In this document: positions 1 to 8,955 of the stretch, one piece after another
How positions within the stretch are numbered: position 1 is the stretch's first letter
Layout: each line of letters starts with the position of its first letter
Assembly: GCA_030447305.1 (NCBI GenBank)
Contig: JAUJPC010000002.1
Span: 550,042-614,041 of the forward strand
Direction: 5' to 3'
DNA length: 64,000 bases
From: Actinomycetota bacterium
GTDB lineage: Bacteria; Actinomycetota; CADDZG01; JAHWKV01
Translations under genes and position numbers: made by a program
The notes under the pieces: generated by a model
Database searches by the model: none
Seen by the model: only the letters and a program-made list of their open reading frames with translations
What the model was told of the DNA's origin: nothing

Positions 1-290
1 AGGCTCTCCAGGACCGTGAGCTGCGGGAAGCTGCCCCTCGTTTGCGGCACGTAGGCCAGACCGGCCTTCACCCGCTGGTAGGGGTGCATCTTTCCCAGGT
101 CCCTGCCTTCGAAGAAGACCCTTCCTCCGGTGGGTCTCAGAACTCCCATGATGGCGTTCAGCAGCGTTGTCTTGCCGACGCCGTTGCGGCCCATGACGCA
201 GAAGAGCTCGTTCGCAGGGACCTCCATCGAGACGTCGAAGAGGATCTGGGTGGGCCCGTAGGCGACGTCGAGGTTCTGAACCGACAGCAT
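1..290 (-). CDS. urtE: Urea-type ABC transporter ATP-binding protein UrtE (partial)
   Basis: This is the N-terminal part (about 96 residues) of the second ATPase of a branched-chain-amino-acid/urea type importer; the rest lies beyond the window edge. The start is ATG at 290-288 and it overlaps the urtD stop as TGATG. The visible part begins MLSVQNLDVAYG, has a Walker A motif GRNGVGKTT near residue 36, and a Q-loop region with YVPQTRG followed by FPQLTVLE, which is typical of UrtE/LivF. It would energise transport at the cytoplasmic face together with UrtD. The five-gene order A-B-C-D-E favours urea or short amides as substrate; LivF is the alternative. No urease genes are in the window. Confidence 0.85.
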   Translation of the reverse strand, partial: MLSVQNLDVAYGPTQILFDVSMEVPANELFCVMGRNGVGKTTLLNAIMGVLRPTGGRVFFEGRDLGKMHPYQRVKAGLAYVPQTRGSFPQLTVLES

Positions 291-1072
291 CAGGCGCCCC
301 CCACCGCAGCGTCCTCATGGGCTCGCCGGTCGTGTGCCCTTCCCAGGTAGACCTCCTGCACCATGGGGTTGGACTGCACGTCGGCCACCCCTCCCTCGCA
401 CAGGATTCGTCCCTCGTGCAGGACCGTCACCCTGGAGGCGAAGCGGCGGACGAAGTCCATGTCGTGTTCGATGACCATCAGGGTCCTGGTCTCGGCGATG
501 AGCTGAAGGAGCTCGCCCGTCTTGGTCCGTTCGGCCTTGCTCATGCCGGCCACCGGCTCGTCGAGCAGCAGCAGCATAGGGTCCTGCACCAAAAGCATGC
601 CGATCTCCAGCCACTGCTTCTGGCCGTGCGACAGCACTCCGGCAGGCCGGTTGCCGTAGGACGCCAGTCCGACCGTGTCCAGGGCCTCCAGTACCTCCGG
701 CAGCACGTCCTTCCGGCGCCGGAACAAGGTGGGCAGAGACCGGCGGAAACAGGCAGCCAGGTCCAGGTTCTCGATGACCGTCAGCTCCTCGAAGACGTTG
801 GCTTTTTGAAAAGTGCGACCGACTCCCAGCCGCACGATCTCGAAGTCCCTCCGCTGAAGCAGGTTGCGAGTGGCGAAGTTGACGGTGCCGGCGACCGGCT
901 TCACGAGGCCGGTGATGGCGTCGATGAGTGTGGTCTTGCCTGCGCCGTTAGGGCCGATGAGAAAGCGAAGCTCGCCCTCCAGCACGTCAAGGTCCAGAGC
1001 CTGGATCGCACGAAATCCGTCGAAGGTGACGTCGAGTCCGCGAATCTCCAAAAGGAGCTGTCCGCGGCTCAT
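290..1072 (-). CDS. urtD: Urea-type ABC transporter ATP-binding protein UrtD
   Basis: A 260-residue cytoplasmic ATPase of the LivG/UrtD family. Walker A is GPNGAGKTT near residue 40, the ABC signature is the family variant LSHGQKQWLE, and Walker B is MLLLLDEPVAGM. The H-loop appears as VIEHDMDFV. The signature with HGQKQWLE is characteristic of UrtD. The start ATG overlaps the urtC stop (ATGA) and its stop overlaps the urtE start, so the operon is translationally coupled. It pairs with UrtE to drive uptake through UrtB/UrtC. Assignment to urea over branched-chain amino acids is inference from the motif and gene order. Confidence 0.9.
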   Translation of the reverse strand: MSRGQLLLEIRGLDVTFDGFRAIQALDLDVLEGELRFLIGPNGAGKTTLIDAITGLVKPVAGTVNFATRNLLQRRDFEIVRLGVGRTFQKANVFEELTVIENLDLAACFRRSLPTLFRRRKDVLPEVLEALDTVGLASYGNRPAGVLSHGQKQWLEIGMLLVQDPMLLLLDEPVAGMSKAERTKTGELLQLIAETRTLMVIEHDMDFVRRFASRVTVLHEGRILCEGGVADVQSNPMVQEVYLGRAHDRRAHEDAAVGGA

Positions 1073-2190
1073 GTAGCCGGCTCCGCAGCCTCGGCCGGCT
1101 GGTGCGAGACGGGCTGCGGCGGAACCTTTCGGCCGCCGAATCGCTCCTTGAGCACCTTCGCTATCCCGGCCACACCCTTCGGGGCGAACGCCATGACCAC
1201 CACGAACAGCAGCCCCTGCAGGTACAGCCAGCCGGCGGGGTACGCCTCGCTGAGCGTCGTCTTGGCGTAGTTAACAACAAGTGCGCCCAGAACCGCTCCC
1301 ACCAGAGTTCCCCTGCCTCCGAGCGCCACCCAGATGACCATCTCGATAGAGGGGACGATTCCGACCAGGGCGGGCGAGATGATGCCAACCACCGGAACGA
1401 AAAGGGCACCGGCCAGTCCGGCCATGCCGGCAGAGATGGCGAAGGCGATGACCTTGACGGTGGTTGGGTTGTATCCGAGAAAGCGGACCCGGTCCTCACG
1501 GTCCCGGACCGCCATGAGCACCCGGCCGTAACGGCTCTCGACAATTTGGCGGGCCAATAGGTACATGATGCCCAGACAGACGGCGATGAGCAGGTAAACC
1601 GAACGCTGGTTCACGGGGTCGTTCAGGTCGTAGCCCATGAAGGTCGTCACGTTGGTCAGGCCGTTGGTCCCTCCGGTGACCCCCTGCTGGCCGATCAGGA
1701 GGATGGCGAAGGCGGCCGCCAGTGCCTGGCTCAGGATCGCGAGGTAGGCCCCGCGTACTCGCCTGCGGAAGATGAGGGCTCCCAGGGCTGCAGCCACCGC
1801 CATGGGCACGAGGATAGCGGCCGACAATGCAAAAACCGGACTGCCGAAAGGCTTCCACAAGGCCGGCAGCTTTTCCACGCCGCTCCAAACCATGAAGTCG
1901 GGCAGCTTGCCCGGACCCGCTTCCTGCAGCTTGAGCAGCATGCCCATGCAGTAACCGCCCATACCGAAAAATAGGCCGTGGCCGATGGTCAGCATGCCGC
2001 CGTAGCCCCAGGCGAGGTCGATACCGATCGCGATGATCGCGAAGCACAGGTACTTGCCCAACAGCGCCAGACGGAACCCGCTCAGCATGGCGGGCGCCAC
2101 CACCACAAGGACAAGCCCGATTGCCAGGAAGATCCCCCTGCGTTTCCAGGGGGTCAGCGTCCCAAGCTTGGGGACCGCCAGAGCGGTCAT
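1069..2190 (-). CDS. urtC: Urea-type ABC transporter permease UrtC
   Basis: A 373-residue inner-membrane permease of the LivM/UrtC family with about eight to ten hydrophobic segments, starting after a short N-terminus around residue 18. The motif DLAWGYGGMLTIGHGLFFGMG near residue 58 is the conserved family signature. Length fits UrtC (about 350-380). A hydrophilic loop near residues 95-115 and a charged C-terminal tail (about residues 345-373) are visible. It should form the membrane channel with UrtB. The start overlaps urtB by four bases (ATGA), and the stop overlaps urtD in the same way. Confidence 0.9.
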   Translation of the reverse strand: MTALAVPKLGTLTPWKRRGIFLAIGLVLVVVAPAMLSGFRLALLGKYLCFAIIAIGIDLAWGYGGMLTIGHGLFFGMGGYCMGMLLKLQEAGPGKLPDFMVWSGVEKLPALWKPFGSPVFALSAAILVPMAVAAALGALIFRRRVRGAYLAILSQALAAAFAILLIGQQGVTGGTNGLTNVTTFMGYDLNDPVNQRSVYLLIAVCLGIMYLLARQIVESRYGRVLMAVRDREDRVRFLGYNPTTVKVIAFAISAGMAGLAGALFVPVVGIISPALVGIVPSIEMVIWVALGGRGTLVGAVLGALVVNYAKTTLSEAYPAGWLYLQGLLFVVVMAFAPKGVAGIAKVLKERFGGRKVPPQPVSHQPAEAAEPAT

Positions 2191-3068
2191 GTGAGCGCCC
2201 GGCTTTTCATCACAAAGAGTCCCTGTGGGCGGAACTGAAGGAATGCCACGATCGCTACGAACACGGCAACCCTGGCGATGCTGGCCTCCGTGCTGAACTC
2301 GACGAACGCATTTAGCAGTCCCAGAGCGACGGCGGCAATCACAGCGCCCCGAAGCTGCCCCAGACCGCCGACCACCACCACAAGGAAAGCATCAACGATG
2401 TAGTTGGTGCCCAGAGTGGGTCCCGTCGAGCCCAGCAGCGTCAGGGCGACGCCGGCAATACCGGCCAATCCGGAGCCGATGAAGAATGTAAGGCGATCGA
2501 TGGAGTGCGTCTTGAGCCCGCTGCAGGAGGCCAGCTGGCGGTTCTGCATAACCGCCCGCATGCGGGCTCCCTGCGGTAGCCGGGTTAAAAAGACCCAGAT
2601 GCCCACGACGCTGACCACCACCAGGCCGATGATGAAGATTCGAGAGTAGGAGAGGGTTGCTCCGGCGAGGTGGAGACTGCCGCCGAGCCATCCCGGGGCC
2701 CTCACCTGAACGTTGGGGGCCCCGAAGATGTCCCGAGCGAGTTGTTGCAGCATGAGGCTCACGCCCCAGGTGACCAGCAGTGTGTCCAGTGGACGCCCGT
2801 AGAGGCGCCTGACGAGCACCAGCTCCAGGAGGAGCCCAAGCGTGCCGGCAATGACGAACGCAACGGGTAGAGCCACCACAAGCGAGGTGTCGGTTCCGAT
2901 CAGGTCCTGGAGCACGAAGGCGGTGTATGCCCCCGCCATGATGAACTCACCATGCGCCATGTTGATCACGTTCATCTGGCCAAAGGTGAACGTGAGCCCC
3001 AAGGCGATGAGTATCAGGACGGAGCCGACGCTCAGCCCGGTAAAGACCTGACCCAGAAAAGCATCCAC
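2187..3068 (-). CDS. urtB: Urea-type ABC transporter permease UrtB
   Basis: A 293-residue LivH/UrtB-type permease. The N-terminus VFTGLSVGSVLILIALGLTF followed by GQMNVINMAHGEFIMAGAY is the classic LivH/UrtB signature. Some UrtB proteins carry an extra N-terminal periplasmic domain (over 500 residues); this one lacks it, like the short actinobacterial form. Multiple hydrophobic helices run to the C-terminus, which ends FRPQGLF. It partners UrtC. It lies 37 bp after urtA and overlaps urtC, so it is part of one minus-strand transcript. Confidence 0.9.
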   Translation of the reverse strand: MDAFLGQVFTGLSVGSVLILIALGLTFTFGQMNVINMAHGEFIMAGAYTAFVLQDLIGTDTSLVVALPVAFVIAGTLGLLLELVLVRRLYGRPLDTLLVTWGVSLMLQQLARDIFGAPNVQVRAPGWLGGSLHLAGATLSYSRIFIIGLVVVSVVGIWVFLTRLPQGARMRAVMQNRQLASCSGLKTHSIDRLTFFIGSGLAGIAGVALTLLGSTGPTLGTNYIVDAFLVVVVGGLGQLRGAVIAAVALGLLNAFVEFSTEASIARVAVFVAIVAFLQFRPQGLFVMKSRALT

Positions 3069-3105
3069 TTGAGGTCCTCCTAGATCCCCCTTGCGACCGA
3101 CGGCT

Positions 3106-4347
3106 CTAGGTCAGTCCCTTGGCCCAGTCGTAGCCCCTCAGGAAGGGGTCCGGCTTGATCGGTCCGTCTGAGCCGGATACCTGCCTGATCAAGCCGTCCG
3201 GTCCGATCAGGCCGATGCGGGCGGTCTTGTAGATGTGCTGGGTAGGACCGTCCACGGTGACCCTGCCCTCGGGGGCGGCGAACTCGATGCCGGCAGCGGC
3301 CCTCTTGACCGCCTCCACCTCGGTCGTGCCCGCCTTCTCCACAGCGGCCGCCCACAGGTGGACCGCCACGTAGCCCGCCTCCATCGGGTCGGACGTCACC
3401 TTGTCCTCGCCGTACTTGGCCTTGAAGGCCTTGACGAACTCGGCGTTCTCGGGCGTGTCGGTGGTCTGGTAGTAGTTCCATGCGACCAGGTGTCCGGCCA
3501 GGAACTCCGGGCCGATCGCTCGCACCTCCTCCTCTGCGACGCTCACCGAGACGATGGGCATGGCGTCCGGAGCTATCCCCTTGGTCTTCCACTCCTTGAA
3601 GAAGGCCGTGTTGGTGTCGCCGTTCAGGGTGTTGAAGATCGCATCCGGCCTGGCTGCCGCCACCTTGTTCACCAGCGTGGCGACCTCCTGGTTGCCCAGC
3701 GGGATGTACTCCTCGCCGACGATCTCCATGTCGTTGGCCTGGGCGTATGCCTTGATCTCCTTGTTGGCGGTCCGGGGGAAGACGTAGTCGCTTCCGACCA
3801 GGAAGATTCGCTTCTTGCCCTGGCCCTTCAGGTAGTCGAGCCCCGGAACGATTTGTTGGTTGGTGGTGGCGCCGGTGTAGAAGATGTAGGGCGACTGCTC
3901 CAGGCCCTCGTACTGGACCGGGTACCACAGCAGAGCCTTATTCCTCTCGAAGACCGGGAGCATGGCTTTGCGGCTGGCGGAGGTCCATCCGCCGAAGACG
4001 GTGGCCACCTTGTCCACCGAGATGAGCTTCTGTGCCTTTTCTGCGAAGGTAGGCCAGTCGGATGCGCCGTCCTCTTCGATTGCTTCGATCTGTTTTCCGA
4101 GCACGCCGCCCTTGGCGTTGATCTGCTCGATCGCCAGCTTTTCGGCGTCTCTAACGGTGACCTCACTGATCGCCATGGTGCCGCTCAGGGAATGCAGGAG
4201 CCCCACCTTGATGGTGTCGCCGTCGTCCGTTGACGTGCCTCCGGTGGCGGATGTGTCGCCCGCTTTCTGCCCGCAGGCGGCTCCTAACATCGCCAGCACC
4301 ATCAGGGTCGCCAGCCACAGCTTTTTGAGCTTCGACGCCTCCTTCAT
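3106..4347 (-). CDS. urtA: Urea-type ABC transporter substrate-binding lipoprotein UrtA
   Basis: A 413-residue extracellular binding protein. I chose ATG at 4347-4345 because GGGAGGG lies just upstream and because a good lipoprotein signal follows: two lysines, a hydrophobic stretch and the lipobox LGAAC with Cys25. The reading frame stays open for 110 codons upstream, but that part has no signal peptide. The mature part has the periplasmic-binding type I pattern of Urt[16 protein letters not shown] near residue 45, then [10 protein letters not shown] and [15 protein letters not shown], the last being strongly UrtA-like. It is first in the urt operon and divergent from sigR; 220 bp between them must hold both promoters. 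Confidence 0.92.
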   Translation of the reverse strand: MKEASKLKKLWLATLMVLAMLGAACGQKAGDTSATGGTSTDDGDTIKVGLLHSLSGTMAISEVTVRDAEKLAIEQINAKGGVLGKQIEAIEEDGASDWPTFAEKAQKLISVDKVATVFGGWTSASRKAMLPVFERNKALLWYPVQYEGLEQSPYIFYTGATTNQQIVPGLDYLKGQGKKRIFLVGSDYVFPRTANKEIKAYAQANDMEIVGEEYIPLGNQEVATLVNKVAAARPDAIFNTLNGDTNTAFFKEWKTKGIAPDAMPIVSVSVAEEEVRAIGPEFLAGHLVAWNYYQTTDTPENAEFVKAFKAKYGEDKVTSDPMEAGYVAVHLWAAAVEKAGTTEVEAVKRAAAGIEFAAPEGRVTVDGPTQHIYKTARIGLIGPDGLIRQVSGSDGPIKPDPFLRGYDWAKGLT

Positions 4348-4567
4348 ATTCCCTCCCACTTGTTTTCCTGAGTTCACATGGATCGATGACCCGGCCCATC
4401 GTGCTTCCGGCAGATTTCCCGGGCATTTCGGGAATGTTAAGAGTGGGTAACAGATGGACACGGGGGAGGGGTCGGGAACACGAGGGTGAAACAGCGCTGG
4501 AGAGGTGTGAGCCAACGTATGCGACGGCTCCCGGTTTGCCATCGGCCACCATTGTGTTGAGTATTGG

Positions 4568-5203
4568 TTGGTGACCAGTTCCCGACCGGTGCCCCCCATC
4601 GTCCAGAAACCGGAAGCGCGAAAGCTTTCCGCCGAGGATCTTCGCAGGTTCGAGGACGAGGCTCTGCCTTTGGCCAACGCTCTCTACGGAGGCGCGCTGA
4701 GGATGACCCGCAACCCCGCGGATGCCGCCGACCTGGTTCAGGAGACGTTTCTTCGTGCCTTCCGCTCCTGGGGCCAGTTCAAGGAGGGCACCAACCTAAA
4801 GGCGTGGCTCTACCGGATCCTGACCAACCTCTACATCAGCTCGTATCGGGTCAAGAAGAGGGGGCCTCAGCTGGTTTCTGCGAACGATGCCGGAGACTTC
4901 GACTTGTACCAGTCCCTGGTCGACCAGAACCATGTCTCGGAATCCGCCGAGTCGATCGTCATCGACTCCCTGGGCGACGACGACATCAAAAAGGCGCTGG
5001 CAGACCTGCCCGAGGACTTCCGGATGGCAGTCTCCCTGGCCGACGTTGACGGATTCTCGTATCGGGAGATAGCCGATATGCTGGGCATTCCGATAGGCAC
5101 AGTGATGTCCCGGCTTCATCGCGGAAGAAAAGCACTGCAGAAAGCGTTGTGGGGATTGGCCGAGCAGAGAGGTTTGGTCGGTCAAGGAGGCAAACTTAGA
5201 TGA
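4568..5203 (+). CDS. sigR: ECF sigma factor, SigR/SigH type
   Basis: A 211-residue extracytoplasmic-function sigma factor. Region 2 spans about residues 30-100 and includes [20 protein letters not shown]; region 4 spans about 140-195 and includes [23 protein letters not shown]. It ends with a four-base overlap (ATGA) into a gene for a zinc anti-sigma protein, the arrangement of SigR/RsrA in Streptomyces and SigH/RshA in mycobacteria, which respond to thiol-oxidative stress. Starts available are TTG 4568 or GTG 4571; neither has a strong ribosome site, so the first few residues are uncertain. Targets cannot be read from this window. Confidence 0.85.
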   Translation: MVTSSRPVPPIVQKPEARKLSAEDLRRFEDEALPLANALYGGALRMTRNPADAADLVQETFLRAFRSWGQFKEGTNLKAWLYRILTNLYISSYRVKKRGPQLVSANDAGDFDLYQSLVDQNHVSESAESIVIDSLGDDDIKKALADLPEDFRMAVSLADVDGFSYREIADMLGIPIGTVMSRLHRGRKALQKALWGLAEQRGLVGQGGKLR

Positions 5204-5436
5204 ACGACGCTCACTGCCAGAAGCTTGTCGGCTCGCTGTACCAGCTTCTTGACGGAGAGGTGACCGAGGATCAGGTCCAGTTCCTCTCCGACCACCTAGC
5301 GGAGTGTGGCCCTTGCCTCGAACGGTTGGGGGTCGAGATGCATTTCACCCTGCTTGTCCGCAGCCGCTGCCAGAACACGACCTGCCCGGATGAGGTGATG
5401 CACAGCATCAAGACGGCGCTTCAGGCCGAGATTTGA
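5200..5436 (+). CDS. rsrA: Zinc anti-sigma factor, RsrA-like
   Basis: A 78-residue cytoplasmic protein with the ZAS signature: Cys6, His32, Cys36 and Cys39 (HLAECGPC), plus two more cysteines near residues 58 and 63. RsrA-family proteins bind zinc through this set, hold the sigma factor when reduced, and release it when disulfides form. Overlap with sigR and the small size support a regulatory pair. The redox trigger is inferred from the family, not seen directly. ATG at 5200 follows AAGGAGG. Confidence 0.85.
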   Translation: MNDAHCQKLVGSLYQLLDGEVTEDQVQFLSDHLAECGPCLERLGVEMHFTLLVRSRCQNTTCPDEVMHSIKTALQAEI

Positions 5437-5443
5437 CCCTGAT

Positions 5444-6652
5444 CTAACCGGAGATCAGAGCCGCCAGCTCGAAGTGGTGGCCGTCGGGTCTCGACCACCG
5501 TCCTCCCCACCGAAATCCCCACTTCTCAAAGATCGCGACCACCCTCGGATCCATATTCGGCCGGGCGCCCGCCGGATTGTCGGCCACATTGATGTCCACG
5601 GCGAGACCCCACGCATGCATGGAGAGGGGTTTGGTTCCGTCCCGCTCGATGAAGCGCGGGACGTAACAGCCGCCGAACTGCCCCGGTTTGATCGAGCCGG
5701 AGAGCCCGGAATCTCGGATTTCGGTCAGCGCTCCCTCCAGCTGCGGCAGCATGGCCTGGTGGCAGGTCACCTTTCCCAGAAGGGGCACGTTGCGGCTGGT
5801 GATGTGCCTGACCACCCATTCCCGCTCCTGGCTGATGGTGCCGTCGGGATTCGAGGTGAACCGGAAATTTCCGATCGCTTTCTGAGCAGACGCACCGGAG
5901 AAGAAGGTGCGGCTGCCCGTGGCCTGGGTTCGCTCGAATCTCACTCCCGGCAGGGCCCTGTTGAGAGCCTTGAGGACCTCGGAAGATCTTGCATCCTTGT
6001 CGAGCCCGATCAGAAGCAGGGTCGGCCGGCCGAGTCCCAGTGTGCTCGCCTGATCCATGGACATCATTGCGCCGGCAAGATTGGGGACCCCGCTGGACGC
6101 AAGCCCGCCGATGCGCAGGACGCCGCGGCCCTTGGGGCCCTTGGCGGCAAGGGTCTGGAGCGGCTTGCCGCCGAATATCTGATACTGCTCGTGGGCGATG
6201 AGGGTATGTGAACGGTGCAGTCCCTCCCAGACGAACCTGGCCTGGGCGGTGGACTCCGGCGCCAGAGGCCGGAACTCGTCCGGCTTCACCGCAGCAACGC
6301 TGACCTGGGCATCCCCGCCCGGAACCTCCACAACGAGATTGGCCAGCAGCACCCGGGCGGTGGCGGCGACGCCCGGAACGGCGGAGGCTTTTTGAATCAC
6401 GTCTTCGGAAACTCCGTCGGGAAAGGTTGCCTTGAAGGTGGGCCTGACCGTGTCCACCCGTTCCGGCACCTGGACGCGGAGTGCAGGCTCCCTCACCTCG
6501 GCCGGCGGACCCGAGAACGCCACCGCTGCGCTGTCGCCCGAGCCTGAGCCGGAGTTCATCACACGGGCCACCACGCCGCCCGCTCCTGCCAGCAGAATGA
6601 GGGCCAGTATCGCGAACACCGCCCTCCGGCGGCGGGTCCTGGAAGCCCCCAC
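5444..6652 (-). CDS. Membrane-anchored M15-family peptidase (D-Ala-D-Ala carboxypeptidase-like)
   Basis: About 402 residues from GTG 6652. Arg-rich N-terminus, one hydrophobic segment (about residues 12-32) and a long extracellular region. The C-terminal 100 residues carry the M15/VanY metal site: SMHAWGLAVDIN (His and Asp ligands) and DGHHFEL (last His). The middle 250 residues have no motif I recognise. The frame is open farther upstream but that stretch overlaps the DUF2203 gene in another frame; GTG 6652 lies 24 bp after the DUF2203 stop and just before the membrane segment. Likely trims peptidoglycan stem peptides, by analogy with VanY-type enzymes. Substrate is unproven. Confidence 0.7.
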   Translation of the reverse strand: MGASRTRRRRAVFAILALILLAGAGGVVARVMNSGSGSGDSAAVAFSGPPAEVREPALRVQVPERVDTVRPTFKATFPDGVSEDVIQKASAVPGVAATARVLLANLVVEVPGGDAQVSVAAVKPDEFRPLAPESTAQARFVWEGLHRSHTLIAHEQYQIFGGKPLQTLAAKGPKGRGVLRIGGLASSGVPNLAGAMMSMDQASTLGLGRPTLLLIGLDKDARSSEVLKALNRALPGVRFERTQATGSRTFFSGASAQKAIGNFRFTSNPDGTISQEREWVVRHITSRNVPLLGKVTCHQAMLPQLEGALTEIRDSGLSGSIKPGQFGGCYVPRFIERDGTKPLSMHAWGLAVDINVADNPAGARPNMDPRVVAIFEKWGFRWGGRWSRPDGHHFELAALISG

Positions 6653-6675
6653 GCGCGAATGCCAGCCGGGCGCCG

Positions 6676-7047
6676 TTAGAGTGGCTGTCTTCCCGGGAAT
6701 CCTGCGCCCGGCGTGTGCCAGAACGCGACCTTTGGCTCGCCATCCTTCCAGCACAGAAGAACGTCGCGTCCATCGATCACCGCGGGAAAGTCGACCAGCC
6801 CCTTCTCGACGTCCTTTATGGAGATGTCTCTGCCCTCGAACCACGCCAGCTCCTCGTTCAACTGGGTTGAGGACTGCGTCCACGCCCCGCCTTGCGGATC
6901 GCCTCCGTTGCTGTGGGCCCGAAGAGCGACGGCGGCCCGGTGGCGCTCCACCTCCCGATATGCCGACCTCAGAGTCTCAAGGTGCACTCTTACCTCAGGG
7001 AGTATTTCGTTCGCCGTAAGCTTGGTGTATCGGGTTGGTCCGAGCAC
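6676..7047 (-). CDS. DUF2203 family protein
   Basis: A 123-residue protein. The N-terminus (KLTANEILPEVRVHLETLR) and C-terminus (GLVDFPAVIDGRDVLLCW, then GEPKVAFWHTPGAGFPGRQPL in two stretches) match my memory of the DUF2203 family, a small, mostly helical group with no assigned function. It ends 24 bp before the M15 peptidase gene on the same strand and is divergent from pdtaS, with 31 bp between start codons. No signal peptide or membrane segment. Confidence 0.75.
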   Translation of the reverse strand: MLGPTRYTKLTANEILPEVRVHLETLRSAYREVERHRAAVALRAHSNGGDPQGGAWTQSSTQLNEELAWFEGRDISIKDVEKGLVDFPAVIDGRDVLLCWKDGEPKVAFWHTPGAGFPGRQPL

Positions 7048-7078
7048 CTATCAATCTTAATGTCGCCAGGAACGAACT

Positions 7079-8542
7079 ATGCAAACACTCACAGAGTTAG
7101 TAAGGGATGAGACCAACCTCTACCCGCATGAGGTAGAGCACCTCGATCGGCTTCTCGCGTCATGGCAGCTTCTCGCCGACCTGTCGTTTGCCGACCTGCT
7201 CCTGTGGTGTCCGCTCAAGGACGCAAGCGGGTTTATCTGCCTGGCACAGATGCGGCCCCACACCAGTCAGACCCTCTACCCGCACGACCTGGTCGGGCAG
7301 ACCTTGAGGCCCGAAGAGCTCGCCGTTGTCGACCGGGTTTATTCCGAGAACCGCAGCTGGCGAAGCGAGAGCCCGATGATCATCGATGGACTTCCCATCC
7401 GCATCGAGGCCATCCCCGTTCCGGTGCGCGAACGCGTGTCGGCCGTGATGACAATCCACAGCGCACCGCTCAAGAACCGCCGCCGCGGCGAGCTGGAGCA
7501 GAACTATCTGGAGTGCGCAGCCGTGCTGGCCCGGATGGTGGGGCAGGGCCTCTTTCCCTTTGCGGGGGAAGCTTTGGATCCCGAGCTGGCCCCCAGAGTT
7601 GGGGACGGCATCATCCGGTTGAACCTGCTGGGAAAGGTGATGTACGCCAGTCCAAATGCGGTTTCCGCATTTCGCCGGCTTGGAGTCGTGTCGAACATCC
7701 AGGGAGAGAAGCTGTCGGATGTGGGAGTCGACGCTTCGGCCGCGGCGCAGGCTCTGGCCACCGGGATCCCGGCGCAAATCGATGTCGAGGTCGGAGTCTC
7801 GGTCGTGCTTCAACGAGCACTCCCGTTCCTCGAGGGACGCGATCGCCGGGTTACCGGGGCGCTGGTGCTGGTGCGGGACGTGACGCAGCTCAGGTACCGG
7901 GAGCGGCAGCTGCAACGCCAGCAGGCGGTCATCCGGGAGGTTCACCACCGGGTGAAGAACAACCTGCAGACCATCGCCAGCCTGCTGAGGTTACAGGGCC
8001 GCCGCGTGCCGGTGGAGGCCCGCCGGGAGCTGGAGGAGGCGATCCGGCGGATCGCCGCCATCGCTCTGGTTCACGAAACGCTCTCGAAGGAGTCGAGTCA
8101 GAAGGTGGACTTTGCCGGCGTTGCCGGCCGGCTGATCCGAATGGTGTCGGAGGGCCTTCTCCATCCGGACGGCCGCGTGTCGCTTCGCCTGGAAGGGGAT
8201 CCGGGCAAGCTCCACTCAAACCTGGCGACGCCGCTGGCTGTGGTGCTGGTGGAGCTGCTGCAGAACGCGGTGGAGCATGCGTTCGGGGAGCGCGGTGGCA
8301 CCGTTCTGGTGACGATGAGCCGGGAAGCCGGCCACCTGACGATGACCGTAAGAGATGACGGGGTCGGATTGCCGGCCGACCAGACCTCAATGAGCAAGGG
8401 CCTGGGCCTTCAGATTGTGTCGGCCCTGGTGGAGAGCGAGCTGGGAGGGACCTTAACCTACGAGTCAGATGGTGGGGCGTGTTTCGCTGTCAATGTCCCC
8501 ACTGAGCGTCCAGCCGGCATGCTTCCGGCCGGTGGAACCTAA
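7079..8542 (+). CDS. pdtaS: Sensor histidine kinase, PdtaS-like
   Basis: A 487-residue soluble histidine kinase. The N-terminal about 150 residues form the GAF-like H_kinase_N sensor, followed by a PAS-like segment (about 175-285). The HisKA_2 box EVHHRVKNNLQTIASLL places the phospho-acceptor at His289. The HATPase domain follows with VELLQNAVEHAF (N box) and DDGVGLP (G1). This architecture matches mycobacterial PdtaS, which works with an ANTAR RNA-binding response regulator (PdtaR) to control termination. No PdtaR-like gene is visible here. No membrane segment is seen. AGGAACG precedes the ATG. Confidence 0.88.
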   Translation: MQTLTELVRDETNLYPHEVEHLDRLLASWQLLADLSFADLLLWCPLKDASGFICLAQMRPHTSQTLYPHDLVGQTLRPEELAVVDRVYSENRSWRSESPMIIDGLPIRIEAIPVPVRERVSAVMTIHSAPLKNRRRGELEQNYLECAAVLARMVGQGLFPFAGEALDPELAPRVGDGIIRLNLLGKVMYASPNAVSAFRRLGVVSNIQGEKLSDVGVDASAAAQALATGIPAQIDVEVGVSVVLQRALPFLEGRDRRVTGALVLVRDVTQLRYRERQLQRQQAVIREVHHRVKNNLQTIASLLRLQGRRVPVEARRELEEAIRRIAAIALVHETLSKESSQKVDFAGVAGRLIRMVSEGLLHPDGRVSLRLEGDPGKLHSNLATPLAVVLVELLQNAVEHAFGERGGTVLVTMSREAGHLTMTVRDDGVGLPADQTSMSKGLGLQIVSALVESELGGTLTYESDGGACFAVNVPTERPAGMLPAGGT

Positions 8543-8833
8543 GCGAGAAAAGGGGTGTTGGCGTCCGGTGACCACGCCTTTACGCTCATCCTCGGAAAGG
8601 CCGCCCCACACGCCGGATTCCTGGTGAGTCTCGATGGCCCACTCCAGGCAGTCCCTCTTTACGGGACACGGGCGGCAGATGGCTTTGGCTTGCTCGATCT
8701 GGTCAAGTGCCGGACCCGTTGTCCCGATGGGAAAGAATACGTCAGGGTCCGGAATCTCCTTGCAGTTGGCACGTTGCCGCCAGTCCGTCTCCGGAGACGC
8801 GCCGGGCTCAAGATAGAAGGTGATTTCTTTCAT
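8465..8833 (-). CDS. WhiB-family iron-sulfur transcription regulator
   Basis: A 122-residue actinobacterial regulator. Four cysteines fit the [4Fe-4S] site: Cys24, Cys53, Cys56 and Cys62 (C-x28-C-x2-C-x5-C), with WRQRANC and GVWGGLSEDER (the G-V-W-G-G turn), then a basic tail. WhiB proteins bind the main sigma factor and DNA and respond to NO, oxygen or redox state. I chose ATG 8833 (MKEITFYLEPG); the upstream extension is not family-like. The last 78 bp overlap the 3' end of pdtaS on the other strand, an unusually long convergent overlap. Subclass (WhiB1, WhiB4 and so on) is not assigned. Confidence 0.88.
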   Translation of the reverse strand: MKEITFYLEPGASPETDWRQRANCKEIPDPDVFFPIGTTGPALDQIEQAKAICRPCPVKRDCLEWAIETHQESGVWGGLSEDERKGVVTGRQHPFSRLGSTGRKHAGWTLSGDIDSETRPTI

Positions 8834-8955
8834 GGGGAGAGTTGAAAGTCGTCGTATGTCATGGCAGGCAACAACGGGAGAATATGACGGGTATGTGAAC
8901 AACGCAATACCCAGTGAACCTTTTCTCATCCTTGAGCCGTTAGAACTGAACTGAA

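Noticed and set aside
4420..4460. A GGGAAT box that could be a SigR promoter before sigR
   Set aside because: No GTT at the right spacing follows, so it does not fit the SigR consensus.
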